Source of the DNA: Bacteroidales bacterium
GTDB lineage: Bacteria; Bacteroidota; Bacteroidia; Bacteroidales; Muribaculaceae
Reading direction: 5' to 3'
Length of the DNA: 18,918 nt
NCBI GenBank assembly: GCA_004553485.1
Contig: SFLG01000061.1
Span: forward strand, 1 to 18,918
The notes beneath the pieces are model-generated. The model was not told where the DNA came from. It ran no database searches and saw only the letters and a program-made list of their open reading frames with translations. A program made the translations under genes and the position numbers. This document shows positions 1 to 7,172 of this stretch, one piece after another; positions within the stretch are counted from its first letter, which is position 1; each line of letters begins with the position of its first letter.

Positions 1-126
1 ACCGTCGCCGCCCTCGACGACAACCACGACGACACCGCCACCCGCACCGTCAGCCTGGGCAACCTCCCCGCCGGCATCTACTTTGTCCGCCTCAACGGCA
101 AAAGCTACAAAGTAATTAAGAATTAA
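1..126 (+). CDS. C-terminal end of a T9SS-secreted protein (partial)
   Basis: The reading frame is open from base 1 to a TAA at 124-126, giving the last 41 residues of a protein that starts outside the window. The end, with LPAGIYFVRLNGKSYKVIKN, has the typical shape of a type A T9SS sorting domain (Por secretion tail): a short turn, G-I-Y-F-V, a charged beta strand and a basic C-terminus. Such tails send Bacteroidota proteins through the outer membrane and are cleaved as the protein is attached to the surface. The body of the protein is not visible, so its function is unknown. The stop codon lies inside the A-rich repeat that fills the following spacer. Confidence 0.8.
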   Translation, partial: TVAALDDNHDDTATRTVSLGNLPAGIYFVRLNGKSYKVIKN

Positions 127-188
127 AAATTAAAAATTAAGGATGGATTCAAAATTAAGAATTAAGAATTAAGATTTGATTCAGAATT

Positions 189-240
189 AAGTGCCGTGTG
201 TCAACAATGCGTTGAGCCACGGCACTTTATTCTCCCCCCC
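189..240 (+). terminator. Terminator-like hairpin, copy 1
   Basis: AAGTGCCGTG (189-198) pairs perfectly with CACGGCACTT (218-227). Inside it TCAAC (201-205) pairs with GTTGA (211-215), leaving a 2x2 internal loop and a five-base loop. A short T-rich stretch and a C run follow. It lies 60 bp after the stop of the T9SS gene and may end that transcript. The U-tract is weak (TTTATTCT), so a pure repeat role is also possible. Confidence 0.5.
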
Positions 241-287
241 CGTGCCCAAATCTTAATTTTTAATTTTTAATTTTTAATTCTTTAATT

Positions 288-338
288 AAGTGCCGTGTGT
301 CAACAATGCGTTGAGCCACGGCACTTTTTTCTCCCCCC
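288..338 (+). terminator. Terminator-like hairpin, copy 2
   Basis: This has the same stem as the first copy: AAGTGCCGTG at 288-297 pairs with CACGGCACTT at 317-326. The single base change makes the following tract TTTTTTCT, a better U-run than in copy 1. It sits just before the promoter of the wzi-like gene and could insulate it from upstream transcription. Confidence 0.5.
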
Positions 339-395
339 CCGTGCCCAAATCTTAATTTTTAATTTTTAATTTTTAATTTTTATTTACTTTTTGAG

Positions 396-403
396 TAATT
401 TTG
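396..403 (+). promoter_or_regulatory. Bacteroidota -7 box before wzi-like gene
   Basis: TAATTTTG matches the Bacteroidota consensus TAnnTTTG and lies 24 bp before the chosen ATG at 428. No clear TTTG -33 element stands at the right spacing; that region is the T-rich repeat. The match supports transcription starting near 410 with a very short leader. Confidence 0.5.
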
Positions 404-427
404 TGGGAGTGTAAAAAAAGCAATGAG

Positions 428-1905
428 ATGACACCTTTGAGATACCTTTTAGCGATGCTGCCGCTTACCGTTTGCCCGGCAGTGCAGGCGCAGGAGGCCG
501 GCACGGGGTACGGCGCCCCCGGCGATACCCTAACCTGGCGCGTCACCGCCATCGGTGGCGGCGCGAGCAACGAGTTCAACCCCTACCTGCTGGCATGGGG
601 CAACTACGGCAAGACGCCGATGGGCGGCGCGCCGTTTACAGCTACTACGACGGCACGGCCGAAAAGTGGGCCACGCGCCGCGAGGGTATGCCTTACGCCT
701 GGATACAGCAGCTGTGGGCCGCCGTCAAATACCGCGGCGTATTCGTGCAGGCCGGTATGCGCGAGGGACAGAGCCTGCTGGTGGACAACTCGCTGTCGAG
801 CGGCGACCTCATCGCGGGCAACTCGGCACGCCCTGTGGCGCAGGTGCGTCTGGGCCTGGTCAACTTCCAGAACATCCCTTTCACCCGCGACTGGGTACAG
901 ATTATCGGAACCATTGCCTACGGCAAGATGTGCGACGGCTCGTACCTGCGCAACCACTATAACTACTGGAACTACTGGTGCAGCCACATCACTCTGGGCT
1001 CGCTGTACGTCTACCGCAACGTCTACTTCCGCACTAACCCGTCCAAGCCGTTCAGTGTCACCATAGGCGCGCAGTGCTCGAGCTTTTTCGGCGGAACGTC
1101 CGAGTACTATAACAAGGGAAAGGTCAGTGGCTCGTTCCGCAACTCGGAGAGCCTCAAAACTTTCTTCCGGATGATTATCCCCAAGAGGGGCACCGGCAAC
1201 GACGGCTATTACGACGGCAGCTCGGTGGGCAGCTGGGACCTGCGCGCCCGCTACGCCCTGCCCGGCGGACACGAGGTAAGCGGCTACTTCCAGTGGCTGT
1301 GGGAGGACGGCTCGTCGATGGCCCGCCGCAACAAAGGCAACGGTCTGTGGGGTATTGAGTACCGCCGCACCTCGCCCGGCCGCCATATCCTGCGCGCCGC
1401 CGTGGCCGAGTACATCGACTTCCGCGACCAGTCGGGTCCCATCCACTGGGCTCCCGGCGACCACCCCGGCACCGATATCACCGGCGAGGCAACGGGTGCC
1501 GACGAATACTACAACAACTCGTCGATGAACTCGTACATGCACTTCGGTATGTCGATGGGCACGCCCTTCGTCCCCTCGCCCATCTACAACACCGACGGCT
1601 TCATGTTCTTCCGCAACACCCGCGCCAACGGCTTCCACCTTGCCGCCGAGGGCGACATCAGCGGGCAGTTCGACTGGAAGGCCGCCGTCAGCTATTGCCG
1701 CGCCTTCGGCTCGCCCCGCATTCCCGCACACGATATTAAGCACAACACGTCGGCGCTGGCACAGGTAGGCTGGCACGGCACCGGATGCTTCGACGGCATC
1801 TCGGCCACCGGCGCTCTGTCGTTCGACACGGGCAAACTCCGCGGCAACAAATTCGGCGTTATGGTGTCGCTGAGCTATTCAGGCAACATCTCCCTCTCAA
1901 AATAA
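428..1905 (+). pseudogene. Capsule assembly Wzi-family outer membrane protein, frameshifted
   Basis: The ATG at 428 opens a protein with a signal peptide (MTPLRYLLAMLPLTVCPAVQ, then AQ). It reads on to about 625 (66 residues), where the homologous frame jumps from frame 2 to frame 1 and stays open to TAA at 1905. Inserting one base near 623-628 would give a continuous protein of about 492 residues, the usual size for the Bacteroidota Wzi family. Family-like stretches are WIQQLWAAVKYRG, NSLSSGDLIAGNSARPVAQV and GTIAYGKMCDG. Wzi-type proteins are outer-membrane beta-barrels that help hold capsular polysaccharide on the cell. Its place before a surface-sugar operon fits. The frameshift may be a true mutation or an error in a GC-rich stretch (GGGCGGCGCGCCG). 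In-frame upstream TTG codons are possible but less convincing starts. Confidence 0.75.
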
Positions 1906-1991
1906 GAGCCCGTTCCCCCTAATCGCCTTGGCGCTTGCGTAGCAAGAATTTCTGTTAACGCAGGGTCGCATATATCTCCCTCACAAAATAA
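1888..1991. repeat. 18-bp direct repeat around the wzi stop
   Basis: ATCTCCCTCTCAAAATAA at 1888-1905 recurs as ATCTCCCTCACAAAATAA at 1974-1991 with one mismatch, 86 bp apart. Both copies encode I-S-L-(S/T)-K-stop when read in the wzi frame pattern. The 68 bp between them hold a small hairpin (CTTGC 1934-1938 with GCAAG 1942-1946) and no gene. Confidence 0.85.
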
Positions 1992-2000
1992 ACTGATTGT

Positions 2001-2465
2001 ATGAAACGTAAATTATTATATACGGCATTATATACGGCCATAATCGCGGTGGTGACACTGCTGACAGGCTGCAAGACCAACAACGGCGACATCGGCATCT
2101 GGTACGGCTCGTGGGCGCTCGACCGCATGACCGTCGATGGCACCGACGTGCCCGTCGTCGACGAGGATGGCTGGACAAACTTCGCCTTCCAGAACAACGT
2201 TGTGTTGATAACCCGCACCACCGAGCTGGGCGAAGTAACCGAGTGCTTCGGCACCTGGGCCGAGGAAGGCGGCGAAATGGTCTTCGACTACAACCACACC
2301 GACGACTACGACCCGTCGGTCTACACCGCCCCGGCATGGCTGTACTTCACCAATCACGCCGTCACCCGTTGCAAAATCCTGTCATCGAACAAAAAGAACG
2401 TCACCCTGCAGCAGGTAACCGCCGACGGCCGCACCATCACTTACTATCTACGCAAACTACACTGA
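2001..2465 (+). CDS. Small lipoprotein with lipocalin-like fold (hypothetical)
   Basis: The product has 154 residues. The N-terminus MKRKLLYTALYTAIIAVVTL is followed by the lipobox L-T-G-C with the cysteine at residue 24, so it should be a lipidated envelope protein. The mature part has a short beta-rich pattern (GIWYGSWALDRMTVDGTDVP near the start, later FGTWAEEGGEMVFDY, and a final strand TITYYLRKLH). This resembles the lipocalin-like domains common in Bacteroidota lipoproteins. I do not recognise a specific family or ligand. The gene ends one base before legB, which suggests co-transcription with the nonulosonate genes and perhaps a role in capsule or surface-glycan assembly. No convincing -7 box is visible upstream. 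Confidence 0.75.
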   Translation: MKRKLLYTALYTAIIAVVTLLTGCKTNNGDIGIWYGSWALDRMTVDGTDVPVVDEDGWTNFAFQNNVVLITRTTELGEVTECFGTWAEEGGEMVFDYNHTDDYDPSVYTAPAWLYFTNHAVTRCKILSSNKKNVTLQQVTADGRTITYYLRKLH

Positions 2466-2466
2466 T

Positions 2467-3474
2467 ATGAACCGCAATACAGACAACAACCGTCTCGCCC
2501 TGGTCACGGGCGCCGACGGCTTCATAGGCTCGCACCTCACCCAGCAGCTCCTTGCCGACGGGTGGCGCGTGCGTGCGCTGGCACAATACAACTCGTTCAA
2601 CAACTGGGGCTGGCTCGAGCAGGTACCCCCCTGCCCCGAGCTGGAGATTGTCTGCGGCGACGTGCGCGACGCGGACTTCTGCCGCCACATCTCGCGTGAC
2701 GTCGACACGGTGTTCCACCTTGCCGCCCTCATCGCCATCCCCTACAGCTACGTGGCCCCGGACAGCTATGTCGACACCAATATCCGCGGCACCCTCAATA
2801 TATGCCAGGCCGCCCGCGACTGCGGCGTGCGACGCATCCTTGTCACCAGCACCAGCGAGGTCTACGGCACGGCTCTGTACGTCCCCATCGACGAGAAGCA
2901 TCCCCGCCAGCCCCAGTCGCCCTACTCGGCAACCAAAATCGGCGCCGACGCAATCGCCAAGAGCTTTTACAACGCCTTCAACCTGCCCGTGGTGATAGTG
3001 CGTCCCTTCAACACCTACGGCCCGCGGCAGAGCGCACGCGCTTTCATCCCCACAATCATCACCCAGATTGCCTCGGGGATGCGCACGATAAAGGTGGGCG
3101 ACCTCACCCCCACACGCGACTTCAACTTTGTCGCCGACACCGCCGCCGGCTTCATCGCCCTGGCCAATGCCGACGACGACAAGGTGCTGGGCCGCGAAAT
3201 CAACATCGCCACCGGCAAGGACTACTCCATGCGTGAGACGCTGGAGATGATAGCCCGCATAATGGACGCCAAGGTGGACTTTGTCACCGACCCCGACCGT
3301 CTGCGTCCCGCCAACAGCGAGGTGTTCCGCCTCTGCGGCGACAACACGCTCATCACCACCCTCACCGACTGGCGTCCGCGCTACAGCCTTGAGGAGGGTC
3401 TTCGCAAAACCGTCGAATGGTTCACCGCCCCCGGCAACATGGCCGGCTACAAGCCCGAAATCTACAACAAGTGA
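2467..3474 (+). CDS. legB: NAD-dependent sugar-nucleotide 4,6-dehydratase, LegB-like
   Basis: The product has 335 residues, normal for an extended short-chain dehydrogenase. The NAD-binding motif T-G-A-D-G-F-I-G is at residues 14-21. The active site consists of the TSTSEVYG segment (127-134) and the Y153-x-x-x-K157 pair (YSATK). The stretches YNSFNNWGWL, VFHLAALIAIPYSY and FNTYGPRQSARAFIPTI are what I expect of LegB, the first enzyme of legionaminic acid synthesis. LegB makes a 4-keto-6-deoxy sugar nucleotide from GDP-GlcNAc in Campylobacter (a UDP substrate is possible elsewhere). The start ATG is one base after the lipoprotein stop. The next gene begins five bases after the stop, so this is clearly an operon. 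A nonulosonate synthase three genes on supports the call. Confidence 0.82.
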   Translation: MNRNTDNNRLALVTGADGFIGSHLTQQLLADGWRVRALAQYNSFNNWGWLEQVPPCPELEIVCGDVRDADFCRHISRDVDTVFHLAALIAIPYSYVAPDSYVDTNIRGTLNICQAARDCGVRRILVTSTSEVYGTALYVPIDEKHPRQPQSPYSATKIGADAIAKSFYNAFNLPVVIVRPFNTYGPRQSARAFIPTIITQIASGMRTIKVGDLTPTRDFNFVADTAAGFIALANADDDKVLGREINIATGKDYSMRETLEMIARIMDAKVDFVTDPDRLRPANSEVFRLCGDNTLITTLTDWRPRYSLEEGLRKTVEWFTAPGNMAGYKPEIYNK

Positions 3475-3479
3475 CGACG

Positions 3480-4445
3480 ATGGCAGACAACACTATCGGC
3501 ATACTTTTCCTCGGCGGCGCCAAACGCGTGTCGATGGCCCGCCACTTCAAGGCGGCGGCGCGCGCACGTGGCCTTGAGGCGCGCATATACAGCTACGAGA
3601 TGACTGCCGACGTGCCCATCGCCCTTGAGGGCGAGGTGATTATCGGCCGTCGGTGGCGCGACACCGATGTCGTGGCCCACATCATCGGTGTATGCCGCAG
3701 CCGCGGCATCTCGGTGGTGATACCCTTTGTCGACGGCGCCGTAGCCGTGGCGTCCGAGGTGGCAGCCGCCGCCGGCGGCGACATCTTCAGCCCCGTCTCG
3801 GCGGCCGGGCTGGCCGAGCTGATGTTCGACAAGGTGCGCGCCAATGACGCCCTCGCCGACAGCGGCATCCCCGTCCCGCCGACGGTGGACATCGAGGCCC
3901 CGCTGACCTGCCCCGTCATCGCCAAGCCGCGCCATGGCTCGGCCTCGAAGGGCATTGTCGCCATCGACAGCGCCGACGACCTGCGCCGCCTCCTCGACAC
4001 GGCCGACGCGGACGGTTATCTGTTCCAGCAACGCTTCGACCGACGCCGCGAAATCACGGTCGACTGCTACGTCAGCATGCTCACCGGCGCCATCGTCTGC
4101 GCCGTGCCCCGTCTGCGCGACGAGGTGGCCGGAGGCGAGGTAGTGCGCACTACCGTCGTCCACAACTCTGAATACGAGACCCTTGCGCGCCGAGTACTCG
4201 CCGGGCAGGGACTGCGCGGAGCAGTGACGGTGCAGCTCATCGAGGACAGCGACACCGGCCGCGTGTATGTTATGGAAATCAACCCCCGCCTCGGCGGCGG
4301 CGCAGTGGCCTCGGTGGCCTGCGGCGTCGACCTGCCGGGCTTCATCATAGACGAGTCGAGGGGTATCGCCCCGGCCGACGGCCCGCAGTGGCGCGACGGC
4401 GTGGTGTGCCGATACCTCGACGAGTGCGTCTTCCCTACCAAATAA
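3480..4445 (+). CDS. ATP-grasp ligase of the nonulosonate operon
   Basis: The product has 321 residues. The N-terminus has a beta-alpha pre-ATP-grasp fold (IGILFLGGAKRVSMARHF). The ATP-grasp core follows: lysines K149 and K157 in VIAKPRHGSASKGI, the FQQRF strand near 182-186, and the metal-binding E266-x-N268-P-R270 in VYVMEINPRLGGG. It resembles the carbamoyl-phosphate-synthase-like ATP-grasp proteins of surface-polysaccharide clusters. These couple ATP hydrolysis to joining a carboxylate with an amine or another nucleophile through an acyl-phosphate. The substrate cannot be read from the sequence. A nonulosonic acid carries a carboxylate, so amidation or aminoacylation of the sugar is a reasonable guess, but it is only inference. 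An in-frame upstream extension exists, but the ATG at 3480, five bases after the legB stop, is the natural start. Confidence 0.75.
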   Translation: MADNTIGILFLGGAKRVSMARHFKAAARARGLEARIYSYEMTADVPIALEGEVIIGRRWRDTDVVAHIIGVCRSRGISVVIPFVDGAVAVASEVAAAAGGDIFSPVSAAGLAELMFDKVRANDALADSGIPVPPTVDIEAPLTCPVIAKPRHGSASKGIVAIDSADDLRRLLDTADADGYLFQQRFDRRREITVDCYVSMLTGAIVCAVPRLRDEVAGGEVVRTTVVHNSEYETLARRVLAGQGLRGAVTVQLIEDSDTGRVYVMEINPRLGGGAVASVACGVDLPGFIIDESRGIAPADGPQWRDGVVCRYLDECVFPTK

Positions 4446-4451
4446 GCTTTT

Positions 4452-5462
4452 ATGAGTCAAAAAGTCATCATCATAGCCGAAGCCGGCGTCAACCATAACG
4501 GCGACCTGGAGCGCGCCCGCCAAATGGTGCGCGTGGCACGCGAATGTGGCGCCGACTACGTCAAGTTTCAGACTGCCAAGCCCGAGCTGGTTATTTCTTC
4601 CATAGCTCCCAAGGCCGAATACCAGAAGGAGACCACCGGCAACGAGCAGTCGCAGCTCGAGATGTGCAAGGCCATCCACCTGCCGCTGTGCGACTACGAG
4701 GGCCTGGCCGAGCTGTGCCGTCAGGAGGGGATAGGCTTTATGAGCACCCCCTTCGACCTGGTGTCGATAGACTGCCTCGAACCCCTCGGCATGGACTGGT
4801 GGAAAATCCCCAGCGGCGAAATCACCAATCTGCCCTATCTGCGCAAAATCGGCGCTCTGAGGCAGAAGGTCATCATGTCGACGGGCATGAGCACCCTCGA
4901 CGAGGTAGAGGCCGCCGTTAAGGTTCTCGAGCAGGCGGGCACGCCGCGCTCGTCCATCATCCTGCTGCACTGCACAACGCAGTACCCCACCCCCTACCGG
5001 GCCGTCAACCTGCGGGCGATGAACGCCCTGGAGGCCCTCGGGTGCGCCGCCGTGGGATACAGCGACCACACCGTCGGCATAGAGGTCAGCGTCGCCGCCG
5101 TAGCGATGGGCGCCAAGGTAATCGAGAAGCACTTCACCCTCGACAAGAACCTGCCCGGCCCCGACCACCGCGCCAGCCTCGACCCCACCGAGCTGCGCGA
5201 CCTGGTCAAGGCTGTCCGCAACGTCGAGGAGTCGTTGGGCAACGGCGAAAAGGTTGTGGCCGAGGCCGAGCGCTCCAACATCGAGGTGGCACGCAAGAGC
5301 ATCGTCGCCGCCCGCGACATCAAGGCCGGCGAACTGCTCACCGAGGAGAATATCACCGTCAAGCGCCCCGGCAACGGCCTGTCGCCGATGCTGTGGGACG
5401 AGGTTATCGGCACCCGCGCCGTCCGCGACTTTGTCTACGACTCACTCATCGAACTGAAATGA
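4452..5462 (+). CDS. legI: Nonulosonic acid synthase, LegI/NeuB family
   Basis: The product has 336 residues, the standard length. The N-terminal TIM barrel carries IAEAGVNHNGD (8-18), YVKFQ (36-40), IPSGEITN (119-126), STGMSTLDE (143-151), GYSDHT (202-207) and EKHFTLD (225-231). The C-terminal part from about 281 (RKSIVAARDIKAGE ... KRPGNGLSP) is the SAF antifreeze-like domain. The enzyme condenses phosphoenolpyruvate with a hexosamine-type sugar to make a nine-carbon acid. IPSGEITNLPYL and the SAF region look closer to Campylobacter LegI (legionaminate) than to sialic acid NeuB from memory, and the LegB neighbour agrees. Substrate assignment without a search is moderate. The gene starts seven bases after the ATP-grasp stop and overlaps the next gene by four bases (ATGA). 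Confidence 0.82.
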   Translation: MSQKVIIIAEAGVNHNGDLERARQMVRVARECGADYVKFQTAKPELVISSIAPKAEYQKETTGNEQSQLEMCKAIHLPLCDYEGLAELCRQEGIGFMSTPFDLVSIDCLEPLGMDWWKIPSGEITNLPYLRKIGALRQKVIMSTGMSTLDEVEAAVKVLEQAGTPRSSIILLHCTTQYPTPYRAVNLRAMNALEALGCAAVGYSDHTVGIEVSVAAVAMGAKVIEKHFTLDKNLPGPDHRASLDPTELRDLVKAVRNVEESLGNGEKVVAEAERSNIEVARKSIVAARDIKAGELLTEENITVKRPGNGLSPMLWDEVIGTRAVRDFVYDSLIELK

Positions 5463-6403
5463 TTGACCTGCAGCCATATACTCCCGCCGAGAGCCGTGTC
5501 TGGGACGACTTTGTCAGCGAAAGCCGCAACGCCACCTTCCTGCTGAAGCGCGGGTATATGGACTACCACGCCGACCGCTTTGAGGATGCTTCTCTGATTG
5601 CCCGCGACGCCCATGGCCACATCCTGGCCCTCCTGCCGGCATGCCGCGAGGGCGACACGCTGTACTCGCACCGCGGCCTCACATACGGCGGCTGGCTGCT
5701 GCCCCCGCGCCGATGCGACGCCCTCGACATGCTCGAAATCACCGATGCCCTCATCGCCCACATGCGAGCGCAGGACATCAACCGCCTTGTATACAAGCCC
5801 ATACCGCACATCTACCACCACCGCCCGGCCGAGGAGGACCTATACGCCCTCGTCCGCGCCGGCGCGCAGCTGACGTCGGCAAACGTCTCGTCGGTGATAG
5901 ACCTCGTCAATCCCCTGCCCTTCGACCAGGGCTCGCGGCAGCGTGCACGCAAAGCGGTGAACATGGGCGTAACGCTCGGCCCGTCCGACGATTGGGATGG
6001 ATTTTGGGCAATTCTCACACAGCTGCTGAACGACCGCTACGAGTCGGCTCCGGTGCACACCCTCGACGAGATAAAACTGCTGGCCGCCCGCTTCCCCGAC
6101 AACATACGGCTGCACACCGCCACCCTCGACGGCGAGCTATTGGCGGGCGTCGTCATATACGACACCGGCCTGGTCGCCCACAGCCAGTACACCGCCGCCA
6201 GCCCGCGTGGCAAAGAGCTGTCGGTGCTCCCCGCTCTCTATCAGCACCTTGTCGAGGCGTACACCCCGGGCCACCGCTACTTCGACTTCGGCACCAGCAA
6301 CGAGGACGGCGGCCGCGAGGTCAACCCCGGCCTCCTTCGCCAAAAATGCAGCTACGGCGCCCGCGCCATCCTCTACCCCACCTTCGCCCTAACCCTAAGC
6401 TAA
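5459..6403 (+). CDS. GNAT/FemAB-like acyltransferase
   Basis: The product has 314 residues; its ATG overlaps the TGA of the synthase gene. It looks like the double-GNAT proteins of the Acetyltransf_6/FemAB type found in polysaccharide clusters. Supporting segments are an N-terminal domain with NATFLLKRGYMDYHADRFED and SHRGLTYGGWLLP, and a second domain with GELLAGVVIYDTG, HSQYTAASPRGKELSVLPAL and YFDFGTSNEDGGREVNPGLL. These features bind acyl-CoA (or aminoacyl-tRNA in true Fem proteins). It may add an acyl group to the nonulosonic acid or another sugar of the surface glycan; LegH itself is a smaller enzyme, so this is not a simple LegH. Its last nine bases overlap the 3' end of the convergent yciO-like gene. 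Confidence 0.7.
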   Translation: MIDLQPYTPAESRVWDDFVSESRNATFLLKRGYMDYHADRFEDASLIARDAHGHILALLPACREGDTLYSHRGLTYGGWLLPPRRCDALDMLEITDALIAHMRAQDINRLVYKPIPHIYHHRPAEEDLYALVRAGAQLTSANVSSVIDLVNPLPFDQGSRQRARKAVNMGVTLGPSDDWDGFWAILTQLLNDRYESAPVHTLDEIKLLAARFPDNIRLHTATLDGELLAGVVIYDTGLVAHSQYTAASPRGKELSVLPALYQHLVEAYTPGHRYFDFGTSNEDGGREVNPGLLRQKCSYGARAILYPTFALTLS

Positions 6404-7000
6404 GAAAACCGGGCCTTGTCGTAGCACCTGCGGGTCGCGCGAGTCGGTGAGGTCGACGACTGTGCCCGGCTCGGTGCCGCACTCGCCGCCGTCGATGGCG
6501 AGGGCGGCGTCGTTCTCATAGTGGAGCGATACGGCCTCGGCGTAGCGCAGGTCGTCAGGGTCTTCCGTCTCGGCTGAGGTAGTGAGGATGGGATGGCCCA
6601 AGGCGGCGGCAAGGGCGCGGGCGATGTCATTGTCCGGGATGCGGATACCCACGGTCTTGCGGCCTTTGAAAATCTTGGGCAGCGTGGTTGCCGCCGGCAG
6701 CACAAAGGTTATGGCGCCGGGCGTGTTGTGCTTTATCATCCGAAAGGCCGTGTTGTCGATGCGGGCGTATTCGGCAGCCATGGCGATGCTGTCGCATATC
6801 ACCGACAGCTGGTTTTTGTCCGGGTTGATGCCCTTGATGCGGCACAGGCGCTCGATGGCGCGCTGGTTGAGGGCGTCACAGCCGAGGGCGTAGACCGAGT
6901 CGGTGGGGTAAATTACTATGTCACCGTTGCGCAATGCCTCGACGGCGGCGTCGATGTTGCGGCCCACGGCCTGGCCGGGATAAACTTTCAGGACTTGCAT
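6395..7000 (-). CDS. YciO/TsaC/Sua5 family protein (threonylcarbamoyl-AMP synthase-like)
   Basis: The product has 201 residues with the YrdC fold. IVIYPTDSVYALGCD (about 28-42) is the hallmark nucleotide-binding segment, followed by CRIKGINPDKNQLSVI, FRMIKHNTPGAITFVLPA, KTVGIRIPDND and a final VVDLTD strand. TsaC/Sua5 proteins make threonylcarbamoyl-AMP for the t6A modification of tRNA. The wording here (VYPTDSxYALGC, NTPG, the short length, no Sua5 domain) is nearest to E. coli YciO, a paralogue whose role is less certain. If the genome has no other YrdC protein, this one would have to do t6A synthesis. The ATG at 6998-7000 is preceded by an AT-rich leader. The TAG lies inside the end of the acyltransferase gene. 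Confidence 0.82.
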   Translation of the reverse strand: MQVLKVYPGQAVGRNIDAAVEALRNGDIVIYPTDSVYALGCDALNQRAIERLCRIKGINPDKNQLSVICDSIAMAAEYARIDNTAFRMIKHNTPGAITFVLPAATTLPKIFKGRKTVGIRIPDNDIARALAAALGHPILTTSAETEDPDDLRYAEAVSLHYENDAALAIDGGECGTEPGTVVDLTDSRDPQVLRQGPVFLA

Positions 7001-7172
7001 GTTTTTAAATTCAAATTTTAAAGTTTTTAAGGAACTTGAAAATTTGAGGGTTATGGGGTTAGGGGGTTATGGGCGGTTGGAGGGTAGAGGGGGGAGCTGT
7101 TTAAGGGTTTATGGGTTTAGGGCAATCCCGGGCTCACCTTGAACAGATAAACCTTGTGTAGGGTTGAGTAAA
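7001..7172. other. AT hairpin and G-rich, telomere-like spacer
   Basis: This 172-bp spacer between two minus-strand genes has no gene. Bases 7011-7047 form an AT-rich hairpin: TCAAATTTT (7011-7019) pairs with AAAATTTGA (7039-7047), and AAGTT (7021-7025) with AACTT (7033-7037), with one mismatch. Next to it, G-runs at 7048-7050, 7055-7058, 7062-7066, 7071-7073, 7082-7084 and 7089-7094 are separated mostly by TTA or TTAT, a strong G-quadruplex pattern on the plus strand. GGGTTTATGGGTTTAGGG follows at 7105-7122. Transcripts of the neighbouring genes would carry the C-rich complement. Confidence 0.8.

Larger units (their letters stand above)
185..378. repeat. Two tandem 95-bp hairpin units (period 99 bp)
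   Basis: Bases 185-279 and 284-378 are identical except for one base (A229 versus T328). Each unit holds a GC-rich hairpin, a run of eight C, GTGCCCAAAT, and then a T-rich tract built from the repeated word TTTTTAA. The sequence before the first unit (about 120-190) is made of the complementary A-rich word (AATTAAG, AAAATTAA), so the hairpins are flanked by complementary AT arms. Apart from the wzi promoter at the right edge, the whole spacer 127-427 consists of this material and I see no gene in it. It resembles a dispersed intergenic repeat of the genome, but other copies cannot be checked here. Confidence 0.9.

Noticed and set aside
120..380. Repeats as a CRISPR array
   Set aside because: There are only two near-identical units with four bases between them, no spacers and no cas genes.
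3462..5168. Long minus-strand open frame opposite the ATP-grasp and synthase genes
   Set aside because: It is antisense to two well-recognised enzymes and its translation is rich in H, G, D and V, as expected from GC-rich codon bias.
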